NCBI RefSeq assembly: GCF_958405895.1
Contig: NZ_CATZAR010000012.1
Strand: one strand, 5' to 3'
Length of the DNA stretch: 64,000 nt
Source: Ralstonia thomasii
Lineage (GTDB): Bacteria; Pseudomonadota; Gammaproteobacteria; Burkholderiales; Burkholderiaceae
Below are positions 43,831-52,184 of this stretch, piece after piece. A model generated the notes under the pieces. The model saw only the letters and a list, made by a program, of their open reading frames with translations, had not been told where the DNA came from and did not search any database. The translations under genes were made by a program, and so were the position numbers. The first letter of the stretch is position 1. Each line of letters starts with the position of its first letter.

Positions 43831-46800
43831 ATGGCTACAACCACCCTCGGGGTCAAGCTGGACGATGCTTCGCGTGAACGCCTCAAGCGCGTTGCGCAGT
43901 CCATTGACCGCACGCCGCACTGGCTGATCAAGCAGGCGATCTTCACGTATCTGGACCAAGTGGAGCGGGGGCAGCTGCCAAATGACGCAAACGGCACGGC
44001 GGCGGATGGCCTCCCGTCCGCCGCCGCCGCCGTCTCCGACGTGCATGACGGCGATGACGCCGCGGTGCAACCGTTCCTCGAATTTGCGCAAAGCGTGCAA
44101 CCGCAGTCGGTTCTGCGCGCGGCCATCACCGCAGCCTACCGCCGCCCTGAAACCGAAGCCATTCCGATGCTGCTCGAGCAGGCCCGCCTGCCGGGCGCGC
44201 TCGCCTCGGAAGCCAAGCAGCTCGCGCGGGATCTGGCCGGCAAGCTGCGTACGCAAAAGGTCGGCACCGGCCGTGAAGGGCTGGTGCAGGGCCTCATTCA
44301 AGAATTCTCCCTGTCGAGCCAGGAAGGCGTGGCGCTGATGTGCCTGGCCGAAGCGCTGCTGCGCATTCCGGACAAGGCCACGCGCGACGCGCTCATCCGC
44401 GACAAGATCAGCAACGGCAACTGGTATTCGCATGTCGGCCAGAGCCCGTCGCTGTTCGTGAATGCCGCCACCTGGGGTCTGCTGCTCACGGGCAAGCTGG
44501 TGGCCACGCACAACGAAGCAGGGCTGTCGAAGGCGCTCACGCGCATCATCGGCAAGAGCGGCGAACCGCTGATCCGCAAGGGTGTGGACATGGCGATGCG
44601 CCTGATGGGCGAGCAGTTCGTCACCGGCGAAACCATTTCCGAAGCGCTGGCCAACGCGCGCAAGTTCGAGGCCGAAGGCTTCCGCTACTCCTACGACATG
44701 CTCGGCGAGGCCGCGATGACGGAGGAAGACGCGCAGCGCTACCTCGCGTCGTACGAGCAGGCCATCCGCGCGATCGGGCAGGCCTCGGGCGGGCGCGGCA
44801 TCTACGAAGGGCCGGGCATCTCGATCAAGCTGTCGGCGCTGCACCCGCGCTACAGCCGCGCGCAGTACGACCGCACGATCAACGAGCTGTATCCGCGCGT
44901 GAAGGCGCTGGCGATGCTGGCGCGTGAATACGACATCGGCATCAACATCGACGCCGAAGAGGCCGACCGCCTGGAACTGTCGCTCGACCTGCTCGAGCGC
45001 CTGTGCTTTGCGCCCGAGCTGGCCGGCTGGAACGGCATCGGCTTCGTGGTGCAGGGCTACCAGAAGCGCTGCCCGTTCGTGCTCGACTACATCATCGATC
45101 TGGCTCGTCGCAGCAAGCACCGCCTGATGATCCGCCTCGTAAAGGGCGCGTACTGGGACAGCGAGGTCAAGCGCGCCCAGGTCGACGGCCTGGAGGGCTA
45201 CCCGGTCTACACGCGCAAGGTCTACACCGACGTGTCGTACCTGGCCTGCGCGCGCAAGCTGCTGGCCGCGCCGGAGGCGATCTTCCCGCAGTTCGCCACG
45301 CACAACGCGCACACGCTGGCGGCCATTTACCACATGGCCGGCCAGAACTATTACCCCGGCCAATACGAATTCCAGTGCCTGCACGGCATGGGCGAGCCGC
45401 TGTACGAGCAGGTCGTCGGCAACAAGCCGGGCAAGCTGAACCGCCCGTGCCGCATCTACGCGCCGGTCGGTACGCACGAAACGCTGCTGGCCTACCTGGT
45501 GCGCCGTCTGCTGGAAAACGGCGCCAACACCTCGTTCGTGAACCGCATTGCGGACGAGTCGATTCCGCTGGACGACCTCGTCGCCGACCCGGTGGCGGTG
45601 GTGGAAAAGATGCACGCCGATGAAGGGACGCTCGGCCTGCCGCATCCGAAGATTCCGCTGCCGCGCGCCCTTTACGGTGACGTTCGCGCAAACTCGTCGG
45701 GCATCGACCTGGCGAACGAGCAGCGCCTGGCGTCGTTGTCGTCCGCCCTTCTTGCCGGCACCAGCACGGTCTGGACCGCCGAGCCGACGATCGGCGACGC
45801 ATCGTACGTGGGTGGCGCGCCGCAGCCGGTGCGCAATCCGGCGGACCTGCGCGACATCGTCGGCCATGTGACGGAAGCCACCGAAGCCGATGTGGATGCC
45901 GCGCTGTCGGCCGCCACCGCCGCCGCCCCGATCTGGCAAGCCACGCCGCCGGAAGCGCGCGCTGCGCTGCTCGATCGCGCCGCCGACTTGATGGAAGGCG
46001 AGATGCAGCACCTGATGGGCCTGATCATCCGCGAGGCCGGCAAGACGCTGTCCAACGCCATCGCCGAGGTGCGCGAAGCCGTCGACTTCCTGCGCTATTA
46101 CGCGGCGCAGGTGCGCGGTGGGTTCTCCAACGACACGCACCGTCCGCTGGGCCCGGTGGTCTGCATCAGCCCGTGGAACTTCCCGCTGGCGATCTTCACC
46201 GGCCAGGTCAGCGCCGCGCTGGCTGCGGGCAACCCGGTGCTGGCCAAGCCCGCTGAACAGACCCCGCTGATTGCGGCGCAAGCCGTGCGCATCCTGCGCG
46301 AAGCCGGCGTGCCGGCCGGTGCCGTGCAACTGCTGCCGGGCCGCGGTGAGACTGTCGGCGCGGCGCTGGTGAAGGACGGGCGCACCAAGGGCGTGATGTT
46401 CACCGGCTCGACTGAAGTCGCGCGCATCCTGCAGCGCACGCTTGCCGGCCGCCTGGATGCCAACGGCGCGCCGATTCCGCTGATTGCCGAGACCGGCGGT
46501 CAGAACGCGATGATTGTCGATTCGTCGGCGCTGGCTGAGCAGGTGGTGGCCGATGTGCTGTCGTCTGCGTTTGATTCGGCAGGCCAGCGTTGTTCGGCGC
46601 TGCGCGTGCTGTGCCTGCAGGATGACGTCGCCGACCGCGTGCTCGCGATGCTCAAGGGTGGCATGGCCGAGCTGGCGATGGGCAATCCGGATCGTCTCGC
46701 CACCGATGTCGGCCCGGTGATCGACGCCGAAGCGCGCGACAACATCGTCGGCCACATCGAAGCGATGCGCGCCAAGGGCCGCCGTGTGCATCAGGCACCG

Positions 46801-47802
46801 GTGCCGGCCGCATGCGCGCACGGCACGTTCGTGCCGCCGACGGTGATCGAACTCGACAGCCTGTCGGACCTGACGCGCGAGATCTTCGGCCCCGTGCTGC
46901 ACGTGGTGCGCTGGAAGCGTACGGCGGACAACGCTGGCCTGACCAAGCTGGTCGAACAGATCAACGGCACGGGCTACGGCCTGACGCTGGGCATCCACAC
47001 GCGCATCGACGAGACCATCGCACACGTGGTCGACCGCGCGCACGTCGGCAACCTGTATGTGAACCGCAATATCGTCGGCGCCGTGGTGGGCGTGCAGCCG
47101 TTCGGCGGCGAAGGGCTGTCGGGTACGGGCCCGAAGGCCGGCGGCCCGCTGTATCTGCTGCGTCTGCTGTCGACCTGCCCGCAGGACGCCATGCGCACCG
47201 CAATGCAACTCACCGCTGGTGCCGGTACGGAGGTCGATACCGACGCGCGCCGCGCGCTGCTGGCGCCGTTCGATGCGCTGACGGAATGGGCACGCCAGCA
47301 ATCGCCGGAACTGGCGGCGCTGTGCGAGCGCCTGGCTGCAGCCTCGGCCACGGGCGCCACCGCCACGCTGCCCGGCCCGACCGGCGAGCGCAACACCTAC
47401 ACGCTGTTGCCGCGCGAAGCCGTGCTGTGCGTGGCGGCCGATCCGGCGGATTGGCTGCGCCAACTGGCGGCCGTGCTGGCTGTCGGCAGCGTGGCCGTTG
47501 TGCAGGAAAACCCTGCCATCGAAGCAGTACTTCGGGGCTTGCCGGCGGCAGTACAATCGCGCGTCCGCGTGGTCGGCTCGACCGACGAAGCGGCGTTTGA
47601 TGCGGTGCTGCATCACGGCGATTCGGACCATCTGCGCGCCATCTGCGAAGGACTGGCACGACGTGCCGGCCCGATCGTGGGGGTGCAAGGCCTGCCGCAC
47701 GGCGGGGAAGGGCTGGCGCTGGAGCGCCTGCTGATCGAGCGTTCGCTGTCGGTCAATACGGCCGCCGCGGGTGGCAACGCCAGCCTGATGACCATCGGCT
47801 GA
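43831..47802 (+). CDS. putA: trifunctional proline utilisation protein PutA
   Basis: This 1323-residue protein oxidises proline to glutamate: FAD-dependent proline dehydrogenase, then NAD+-dependent glutamate-semialdehyde (P5C) dehydrogenase; it also represses its own gene. A ribbon-helix-helix domain occupies residues 1-47 (TTTLGVKLDDASRERLKR). The PRODH barrel carries RLVKGAYWDSEVKRAQ. The dehydrogenase domain has Glu887 (IAETGGQN) and catalytic Cys921 (SAGQRCSALR). A C-terminal ~220-residue domain follows, as in long trifunctional PutAs. The start at 43831 defines the RHH domain. Length is close to E. coli PutA (1320). Confidence 0.96.
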   Translation: MATTTLGVKLDDASRERLKRVAQSIDRTPHWLIKQAIFTYLDQVERGQLPNDANGTAADGLPSAAAAVSDVHDGDDAAVQPFLEFAQSVQPQSVLRAAITAAYRRPETEAIPMLLEQARLPGALASEAKQLARDLAGKLRTQKVGTGREGLVQGLIQEFSLSSQEGVALMCLAEALLRIPDKATRDALIRDKISNGNWYSHVGQSPSLFVNAATWGLLLTGKLVATHNEAGLSKALTRIIGKSGEPLIRKGVDMAMRLMGEQFVTGETISEALANARKFEAEGFRYSYDMLGEAAMTEEDAQRYLASYEQAIRAIGQASGGRGIYEGPGISIKLSALHPRYSRAQYDRTINELYPRVKALAMLAREYDIGINIDAEEADRLELSLDLLERLCFAPELAGWNGIGFVVQGYQKRCPFVLDYIIDLARRSKHRLMIRLVKGAYWDSEVKRAQVDGLEGYPVYTRKVYTDVSYLACARKLLAAPEAIFPQFATHNAHTLAAIYHMAGQNYYPGQYEFQCLHGMGEPLYEQVVGNKPGKLNRPCRIYAPVGTHETLLAYLVRRLLENGANTSFVNRIADESIPLDDLVADPVAVVEKMHADEGTLGLPHPKIPLPRALYGDVRANSSGIDLANEQRLASLSSALLAGTSTVWTAEPTIGDASYVGGAPQPVRNPADLRDIVGHVTEATEADVDAALSAATAAAPIWQATPPEARAALLDRAADLMEGEMQHLMGLIIREAGKTLSNAIAEVREAVDFLRYYAAQVRGGFSNDTHRPLGPVVCISPWNFPLAIFTGQVSAALAAGNPVLAKPAEQTPLIAAQAVRILREAGVPAGAVQLLPGRGETVGAALVKDGRTKGVMFTGSTEVARILQRTLAGRLDANGAPIPLIAETGGQNAMIVDSSALAEQVVADVLSSAFDSAGQRCSALRVLCLQDDVADRVLAMLKGGMAELAMGNPDRLATDVGPVIDAEARDNIVGHIEAMRAKGRRVHQAPVPAACAHGTFVPPTVIELDSLSDLTREIFGPVLHVVRWKRTADNAGLTKLVEQINGTGYGLTLGIHTRIDETIAHVVDRAHVGNLYVNRNIVGAVVGVQPFGGEGLSGTGPKAGGPLYLLRLLSTCPQDAMRTAMQLTAGAGTEVDTDARRALLAPFDALTEWARQQSPELAALCERLAAASATGATATLPGPTGERNTYTLLPREAVLCVAADPADWLRQLAAVLAVGSVAVVQENPAIEAVLRGLPAAVQSRVRVVGSTDEAAFDAVLHHGDSDHLRAICEGLARRAGPIVGVQGLPHGGEGLALERLLIERSLSVNTAAAGGNASLMTIG

Positions 47803-47932
47803 CGGGGAGCACGAGCAGGATTCGCGGTTCCATTCGCACGACGGGTGCGGATGGGATGCGAAGCGGGAGGAGGGCGACGGTGATCCCGTCGCGCTATTGA
47901 TCCAAATTGCGTTTGAACTAGGAGACGCACAA

Positions 47933-49078
47933 ATGAAATTGAAGCAACTGTGTCTGGCGGCAGCACTGTGCACGCTGGCGGGTGGTGCAATGACGGCGGC
48001 ATCGGCCCAGGAAGTCATCAAGCTGGGCTTTGCTGCCCCGATGTCGGGTCCGCAAGCGCAATACGGCACGGACATGAAGAACGGCGCGACGCTGGCCGTT
48101 GAAGAGTTCAACGCCACCAAGCCGAAGATCGCCGGCAAGGACGTCAAGTTCCAGCTCATGGCGGAAGATGACCAGGCTGACCCGAAGACCGGTACGGCAG
48201 TCGCCCAGAAGCTGGTGGACAGCGGCATCAAGGGCATGCTCGGCCACTTCAATTCGGGTACCAGCATCCCGGCGTCGCGCGTGTACAACCAGGCCGGCAT
48301 CGCGCAGATCGCCATGGCAACCGCGCCGGAATACACCAAGCAAGGCTACAAGACGACGTTCCGCATGATGACTTCCGATACCCAGCAGGGTTCGGTGGTC
48401 GGCACGTTCGCCGTCAAGAAGCTGGGCTACAAGAACATCGCCATCGTGGATGACCGCACGGCCTACGGCCAGGGTCTGGCCGACGAGTTCGAGAAGGCTG
48501 CCAAGGCTGCCGGCGCCACCATCGTGCGTCGCGAATTCACCAACGACAAGGCCAGCGACTTCAAGGCCATCCTCACGCAGATCAAGAGCAAGAACCCGGA
48601 CGCCGTGTTCTACGGCGGCGCCGAAGGCCAATCGGCGCCGCTGCTCAAGCAGATGCGCGAGCTGGGCATGAAGTCCACGCTCATGTCGGGCGAAATGTCC
48701 AAGACCGACGACTTCATCAAGCTGGCCGGCCCGCAAGCGGCGGAAGGCATGGTGGCATCGCTGGCCGGTCTGCCGCTGGAGCAGATGCCGGGCGGCGCTG
48801 GCTACAAGGCCCGCTATGAGAAGCGTTTCGGCACGCCGGTGCAGACGTACTCGCCGTACGCCTACGACGGCGCGATGGCCCTGATGAAGGCGATGGTGGC
48901 TGCGGGTTCGTCCGACCCGGCCAAGTACCTGCCGATCCTGGCTGCCACCAACACGCAAGGCGTGACCGCCAAGCACTACGCCTACGACGACAAGGGCGAC
49001 CTGAAGGACGGCGGCATCACCGTCTACAAGGTCACCGGCGGCAAGTGGACGCCGCTGGAGAGCGTGGGCGGCAAGTAA
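47933..49078 (+). CDS. Leu/Ile/Val-type ABC transporter substrate-binding protein (LivJ/LivK-like)
   Basis: This 381-residue periplasmic binding protein has a signal peptide (core LCLAAALCTLAGGAMTAASA) and a LivJ/K-like mature sequence: KLGFAAPMSGPQAQYGTDMK, GHFNSGTSIPASRVYNQAGI and the C-terminal KYLPILAATNTQGVTAKHY. AGGAGACGCACAA precedes the start at 47933. It is closer to genuine LivJ/K than the other two binding proteins in this window. No permease or ATPase genes are adjacent; the components are expected elsewhere in the genome. Confidence 0.9.
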   Translation: MKLKQLCLAAALCTLAGGAMTAASAQEVIKLGFAAPMSGPQAQYGTDMKNGATLAVEEFNATKPKIAGKDVKFQLMAEDDQADPKTGTAVAQKLVDSGIKGMLGHFNSGTSIPASRVYNQAGIAQIAMATAPEYTKQGYKTTFRMMTSDTQQGSVVGTFAVKKLGYKNIAIVDDRTAYGQGLADEFEKAAKAAGATIVRREFTNDKASDFKAILTQIKSKNPDAVFYGGAEGQSAPLLKQMRELGMKSTLMSGEMSKTDDFIKLAGPQAAEGMVASLAGLPLEQMPGGAGYKARYEKRFGTPVQTYSPYAYDGAMALMKAMVAAGSSDPAKYLPILAATNTQGVTAKHYAYDDKGDLKDGGITVYKVTGGKWTPLESVGGK

Positions 49079-49110
49079 TCCGACCGGCTCTCAGCCATTC
49101 GCAGTATGAA

Positions 49111-49137
49111 AACCGCCCTCCGGGGCGGTTTTTCTTT
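49111..49137 (+). terminator. intrinsic terminator of the binding-protein gene
   Basis: AACCGCCC and GGGCGGTT pair around TCCG, followed by TTTCTTTT. Confidence 0.85.
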
Positions 49138-49276
49138 TCCGGCGGCCAGAGGCGCAGAACATAGAGTTGTCGCCATCTGCATCCAAAATCATCGATCTAT
49201 TATTAAATATCGTGTAACAAGGGCCTAACGCGTGTCAGTGCTTGGCTGACTTTCCCGAAGGGGTGCTTCGGGTACC

Positions 49277-50500
49277 ATGTCGCCCATGACAGGACTTCAC
49301 GATCTCTTCCCTTCGTGGCCGCCCGCGCCTGGCGGTCTTTTCTGGATCGGCTTGGCGCTGGTCGGCGCGGCGCTGTGTGGCGAGTTTGCGCGTGCGGCGC
49401 TCAAGCTGCCCCGTATCGTCGGCTATGCGGCGGCGGGGCTGGTGGCCGGCGTGCTCGGCCGCCCGCTCATCGACACCGACATGCTCGACCAGACCCACAT
49501 CCTGATCGAGATGGCGCTGGCGTTGGCGCTGTTCGAGCTGGGGCACCGGCTGTCGTTCGAGTGGCTGCGTGCCAACCGTTGGCTGTTGCTCACCAGTGGC
49601 TTCGAGAGCCTGCTGACTTGGGGCCTGGTCACCTGGGTGTTGCAGCTGTTTGGCGTGACGGCGTCGGTGGCGGTGGCCGCAGGCGCCATCGCGGTGGCCA
49701 CGTCCCCGACGGTGCTCCTGCAACTCAAGAACGAACTGCGCGCCGAAGGCCAGGTGACGGAGCGATTGCTCTCGCTGGGCGCGCTCAACAGCATCTACGC
49801 AAGCGTGCTGGTGCCGCTGACCGCCGGCTGGCTGCACAGTGAATACGGCCACTGGGCGGCGGCGCTGATCCACCCGCTCTACCTGCTGGCAGGTTCCGTG
49901 CTTCTGGCCTGGGTGGTCGGCAAGGTGGGCCATGCGCTGTATCACCGCATGGCGGGTGACGATCACTATGCATTCCTGGTGCTCGTCGGCCTGGTGCTGT
50001 TTGCACTGGCGATGGCCAAGCTGCTCAAGCTGTCGGTACCGCTCACGCTGCTGTTGGCAGGCGTTGTGTTCAAGCATCAGGACGATCACCCGCGCGTGTG
50101 GCCGTCGCACTTCGGTAGCGCGGGCAGCATCCTGATCGTGGTGATGATCGTGTCGCTCGGCTTGCCGCTCAAGGCGTCGGACTGGGTGATTGGCGGTGTG
50201 GCGGCGGTGGCGTTGGTGCTGTCGCGCTTTATCGCCAAACTGGCGGCCACGACGGCGCTGGGCTCGTTCACGGGCCTGTCGATGCGGCAGAGCATCGCGC
50301 TGGGCCTGGCCCTTGGGCCCATGTCCGGACTGTCATGGTTGCTGATGCACGATACGGCGGCTTTGTATCCGCAAACCGGTGGTCCGCTGGCGGCCATCAT
50401 CCTGTGCACGCTGGCGATCCAGCAGATTGCTGCGCCGATCCTGACCGCGCGTTCGCTGCGCTGGGCAGGTGAGGTGCGACAAGACGAAGGGAGGCACTGA
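49277..50500 (+). CDS. monovalent cation:proton antiporter-2 family protein (membrane domain only)
   Basis: This inner-membrane protein of 407 residues with about twelve hydrophobic segments belongs to the CPA2/KefB family. The antiporter core is seen in AGAIAVATSPTVLLQLKNE, GALNSIYASVLVP and the C-terminal LALGPMSGLSWLLMHDTAAL. The cytosolic TrkA-N regulatory domain of KefB/KefC is absent, so it is a short form or regulated by a separate partner. It ends 5 bp before the YbdK-like gene and is very likely co-transcribed with it. Ion specificity (K+ or Na+) is not decidable. Confidence 0.85.
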   Translation: MSPMTGLHDLFPSWPPAPGGLFWIGLALVGAALCGEFARAALKLPRIVGYAAAGLVAGVLGRPLIDTDMLDQTHILIEMALALALFELGHRLSFEWLRANRWLLLTSGFESLLTWGLVTWVLQLFGVTASVAVAAGAIAVATSPTVLLQLKNELRAEGQVTERLLSLGALNSIYASVLVPLTAGWLHSEYGHWAAALIHPLYLLAGSVLLAWVVGKVGHALYHRMAGDDHYAFLVLVGLVLFALAMAKLLKLSVPLTLLLAGVVFKHQDDHPRVWPSHFGSAGSILIVVMIVSLGLPLKASDWVIGGVAAVALVLSRFIAKLAATTALGSFTGLSMRQSIALGLALGPMSGLSWLLMHDTAALYPQTGGPLAAIILCTLAIQQIAAPILTARSLRWAGEVRQDEGRH

Positions 50501-50505
50501 GCCCC

Positions 50506-51639
50506 ATGTCCCTCGAACCATTCTCGAAATCCGAAGCCCTGACGTTTGGCGTCGAGCTGGAATTGCAGCTCGTCAATCGTCATGACTACGACCTTGCCTC
50601 GGCGTCGCCCGACCTGCTGCGCATGCTCAAGGGCAAGGAATACCCCGGCGACATCAAGCCGGAGATCACCGATTCGATGATCGAAATCTCCACCGGCATC
50701 TGCCACAGCCATGACGAGGCACTCTGGCAGTTGCGCGAGATGCGCGACCGCATGGCTGAAGCCGCCACGGCGCTGAACATCGGCATCTGCGGCGGCGGCA
50801 CCCATCCGTTCCAGCAGTGGAGCCAGCGCCAGATTTCACAATCGCCGCGCTATCAGTACATCTCGGATCTGTACGGTTACCTCGCCAAGCAGTTCACCGT
50901 GTTCGGGCAGCACGTGCATATTGGCTGCCCGAATCCGGACGATGCGCTGTACCTGCTGCACGCCATGTCGCGCTACGTGCCGCACTTCATTGCGCTGGCC
51001 GCGTCGTCGCCGTTCGTGCAGGGCGTGGATACGGGGTTTGCTTCCGCGCGCATGAACTCGGTCAGCGCCTTCCCGATGTCGGGCCGCGCGCCGTTCGTGC
51101 TGACGTGGGACGCCTTCATCGCGTACTTCGACAAGATGCACGCCACCGGCGTCATCGAAAGCATGAAAGACTTCTATTGGGACATCCGCCCCAAGCCTGA
51201 ATTCGGCACGATCGAAGTCCGCGTGATGGACACCCCGCTGACCGTTGAACGCGCCGCCGCCATCGCCGCCTATATCCAGGCGCTGGGCCGCTGGCTGCTG
51301 CTCGATCGCCCGTTCATGCCCGTGGAAGACGATTACCTCGTCTACACCTTCAACCGCTTCCAGGCATGCCGTTTTGGACTGGCCGGCGAATACGTCGACC
51401 CGGCCACGGGCAACCGTGGCGCGCTCGCCGATCACATCCTGGAAACAAGCAAGCTGCTGTCGGCGCATGCCGAGGCGCTGTCGTCCGAAGGCGCGCTCGA
51501 CATGGTGCGGGAGGTGGTGGAGGCGCGCGACGCCGATGCGGAATGGATCCGCGCGGCGCAACGTGAAACCCGCAACCTGCATGAGACCGTGCGACGCGGT
51601 TGCGGGCGCTGGACACAGGCGGCAACGCAGCCCGCCTGA
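50506..51639 (+). CDS. carboxylate-amine ligase, YbdK family (GCS2-type)
   Basis: This 377-residue cytoplasmic ligase belongs to the glutamate-cysteine ligase 2 family. YbdK has weak gamma-glutamyl-cysteine synthesis activity and its true substrate is unsettled. Family motifs include TFGVELELQLVN near the N terminus, EITDSMIEISTGIC, GGGTHPFQQW, and HVHIGCPNPDDALYLLHA. It directly follows the antiporter gene (5 bp gap). KefB-type antiporters are gated by glutathione, so the pairing could be meaningful, but this is inference. Confidence 0.9.
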   Translation: MSLEPFSKSEALTFGVELELQLVNRHDYDLASASPDLLRMLKGKEYPGDIKPEITDSMIEISTGICHSHDEALWQLREMRDRMAEAATALNIGICGGGTHPFQQWSQRQISQSPRYQYISDLYGYLAKQFTVFGQHVHIGCPNPDDALYLLHAMSRYVPHFIALAASSPFVQGVDTGFASARMNSVSAFPMSGRAPFVLTWDAFIAYFDKMHATGVIESMKDFYWDIRPKPEFGTIEVRVMDTPLTVERAAAIAAYIQALGRWLLLDRPFMPVEDDYLVYTFNRFQACRFGLAGEYVDPATGNRGALADHILETSKLLSAHAEALSSEGALDMVREVVEARDADAEWIRAAQRETRNLHETVRRGCGRWTQAATQPA

Positions 51640-51654
51640 CGCATCGAAGAACGG

Positions 51655-52170
51655 TCAGTCGCTGCGGACCGTTCCCGGCGCTTCCAGCCAGCGCTGCATG
51701 AACACGAGGTCGAGCCACTGGCCATGCTTGATGGCGGCCTCGGGCATGCGGCCCACTTCCTTGAAGCCGAGCTTTTCATGCAGGCGGATCGAGCCTGCAT
51801 TGGCACCGTCGATGGCGCCCACCATCAGGTGTTTGCCCAGGGCAGCGGCACGTTCGCAGAGCGCTTCGACCAGCAGGCTGCCCAGCCCCTTGCCGCGCCA
51901 GTCGCGGTGAATGTGCACCGAGTGCTCGACGGTGGTGCGAAAGCCCGGGTAGGGCCGGAAATCCCCAAACGATGCAACGCCTGCCACCTGCCCGTCATCG
52001 TCGGCCACCAGCACCGGATACCCCTGCGTGGCACGCAAGGCCAGCCACGCGGTGCGGTCTTCCAGCGTGACGGGTGTTTCGGTGTAGATCGCATTGGAGG
52101 TGGCGATCACGTCGTTGTAGATGGCGAGGATGGCCGGCAGGTCGGCCTGCGTTGCGTCGCGGAGCAGCAT
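51655..52170 (-). CDS. GNAT N-acetyltransferase, phosphinothricin-acetyltransferase type
   Basis: This 171-residue acetyltransferase transfers acetyl from acetyl-CoA to an amino group. The acetyl-CoA-binding loop is RGKGLGSLLVEALCER, and the N-terminal LRDATQADLPAILAIYNDV with the ETPVTLEDRTAWL segment places it near the PAT/methionine-sulfoximine subgroup. The start lies 14 bp after the OPT transporter stop on the same strand, so they form an operon. The substrate is unknown; relatives detoxify glutamate analogues. Confidence 0.88.
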   Translation of the reverse strand: MLLRDATQADLPAILAIYNDVIATSNAIYTETPVTLEDRTAWLALRATQGYPVLVADDDGQVAGVASFGDFRPYPGFRTTVEHSVHIHRDWRGKGLGSLLVEALCERAAALGKHLMVGAIDGANAGSIRLHEKLGFKEVGRMPEAAIKHGQWLDLVFMQRWLEAPGTVRSD

Positions 52171-52184
52171 GTTGCGGGATGGGT

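Noticed and set aside
43741..48339. Long antisense open frame opposite putA
   Set aside because: High GC and codon bias create long frames on the opposite strand; its translation shows no protein family and the sense frame is the complete PutA.
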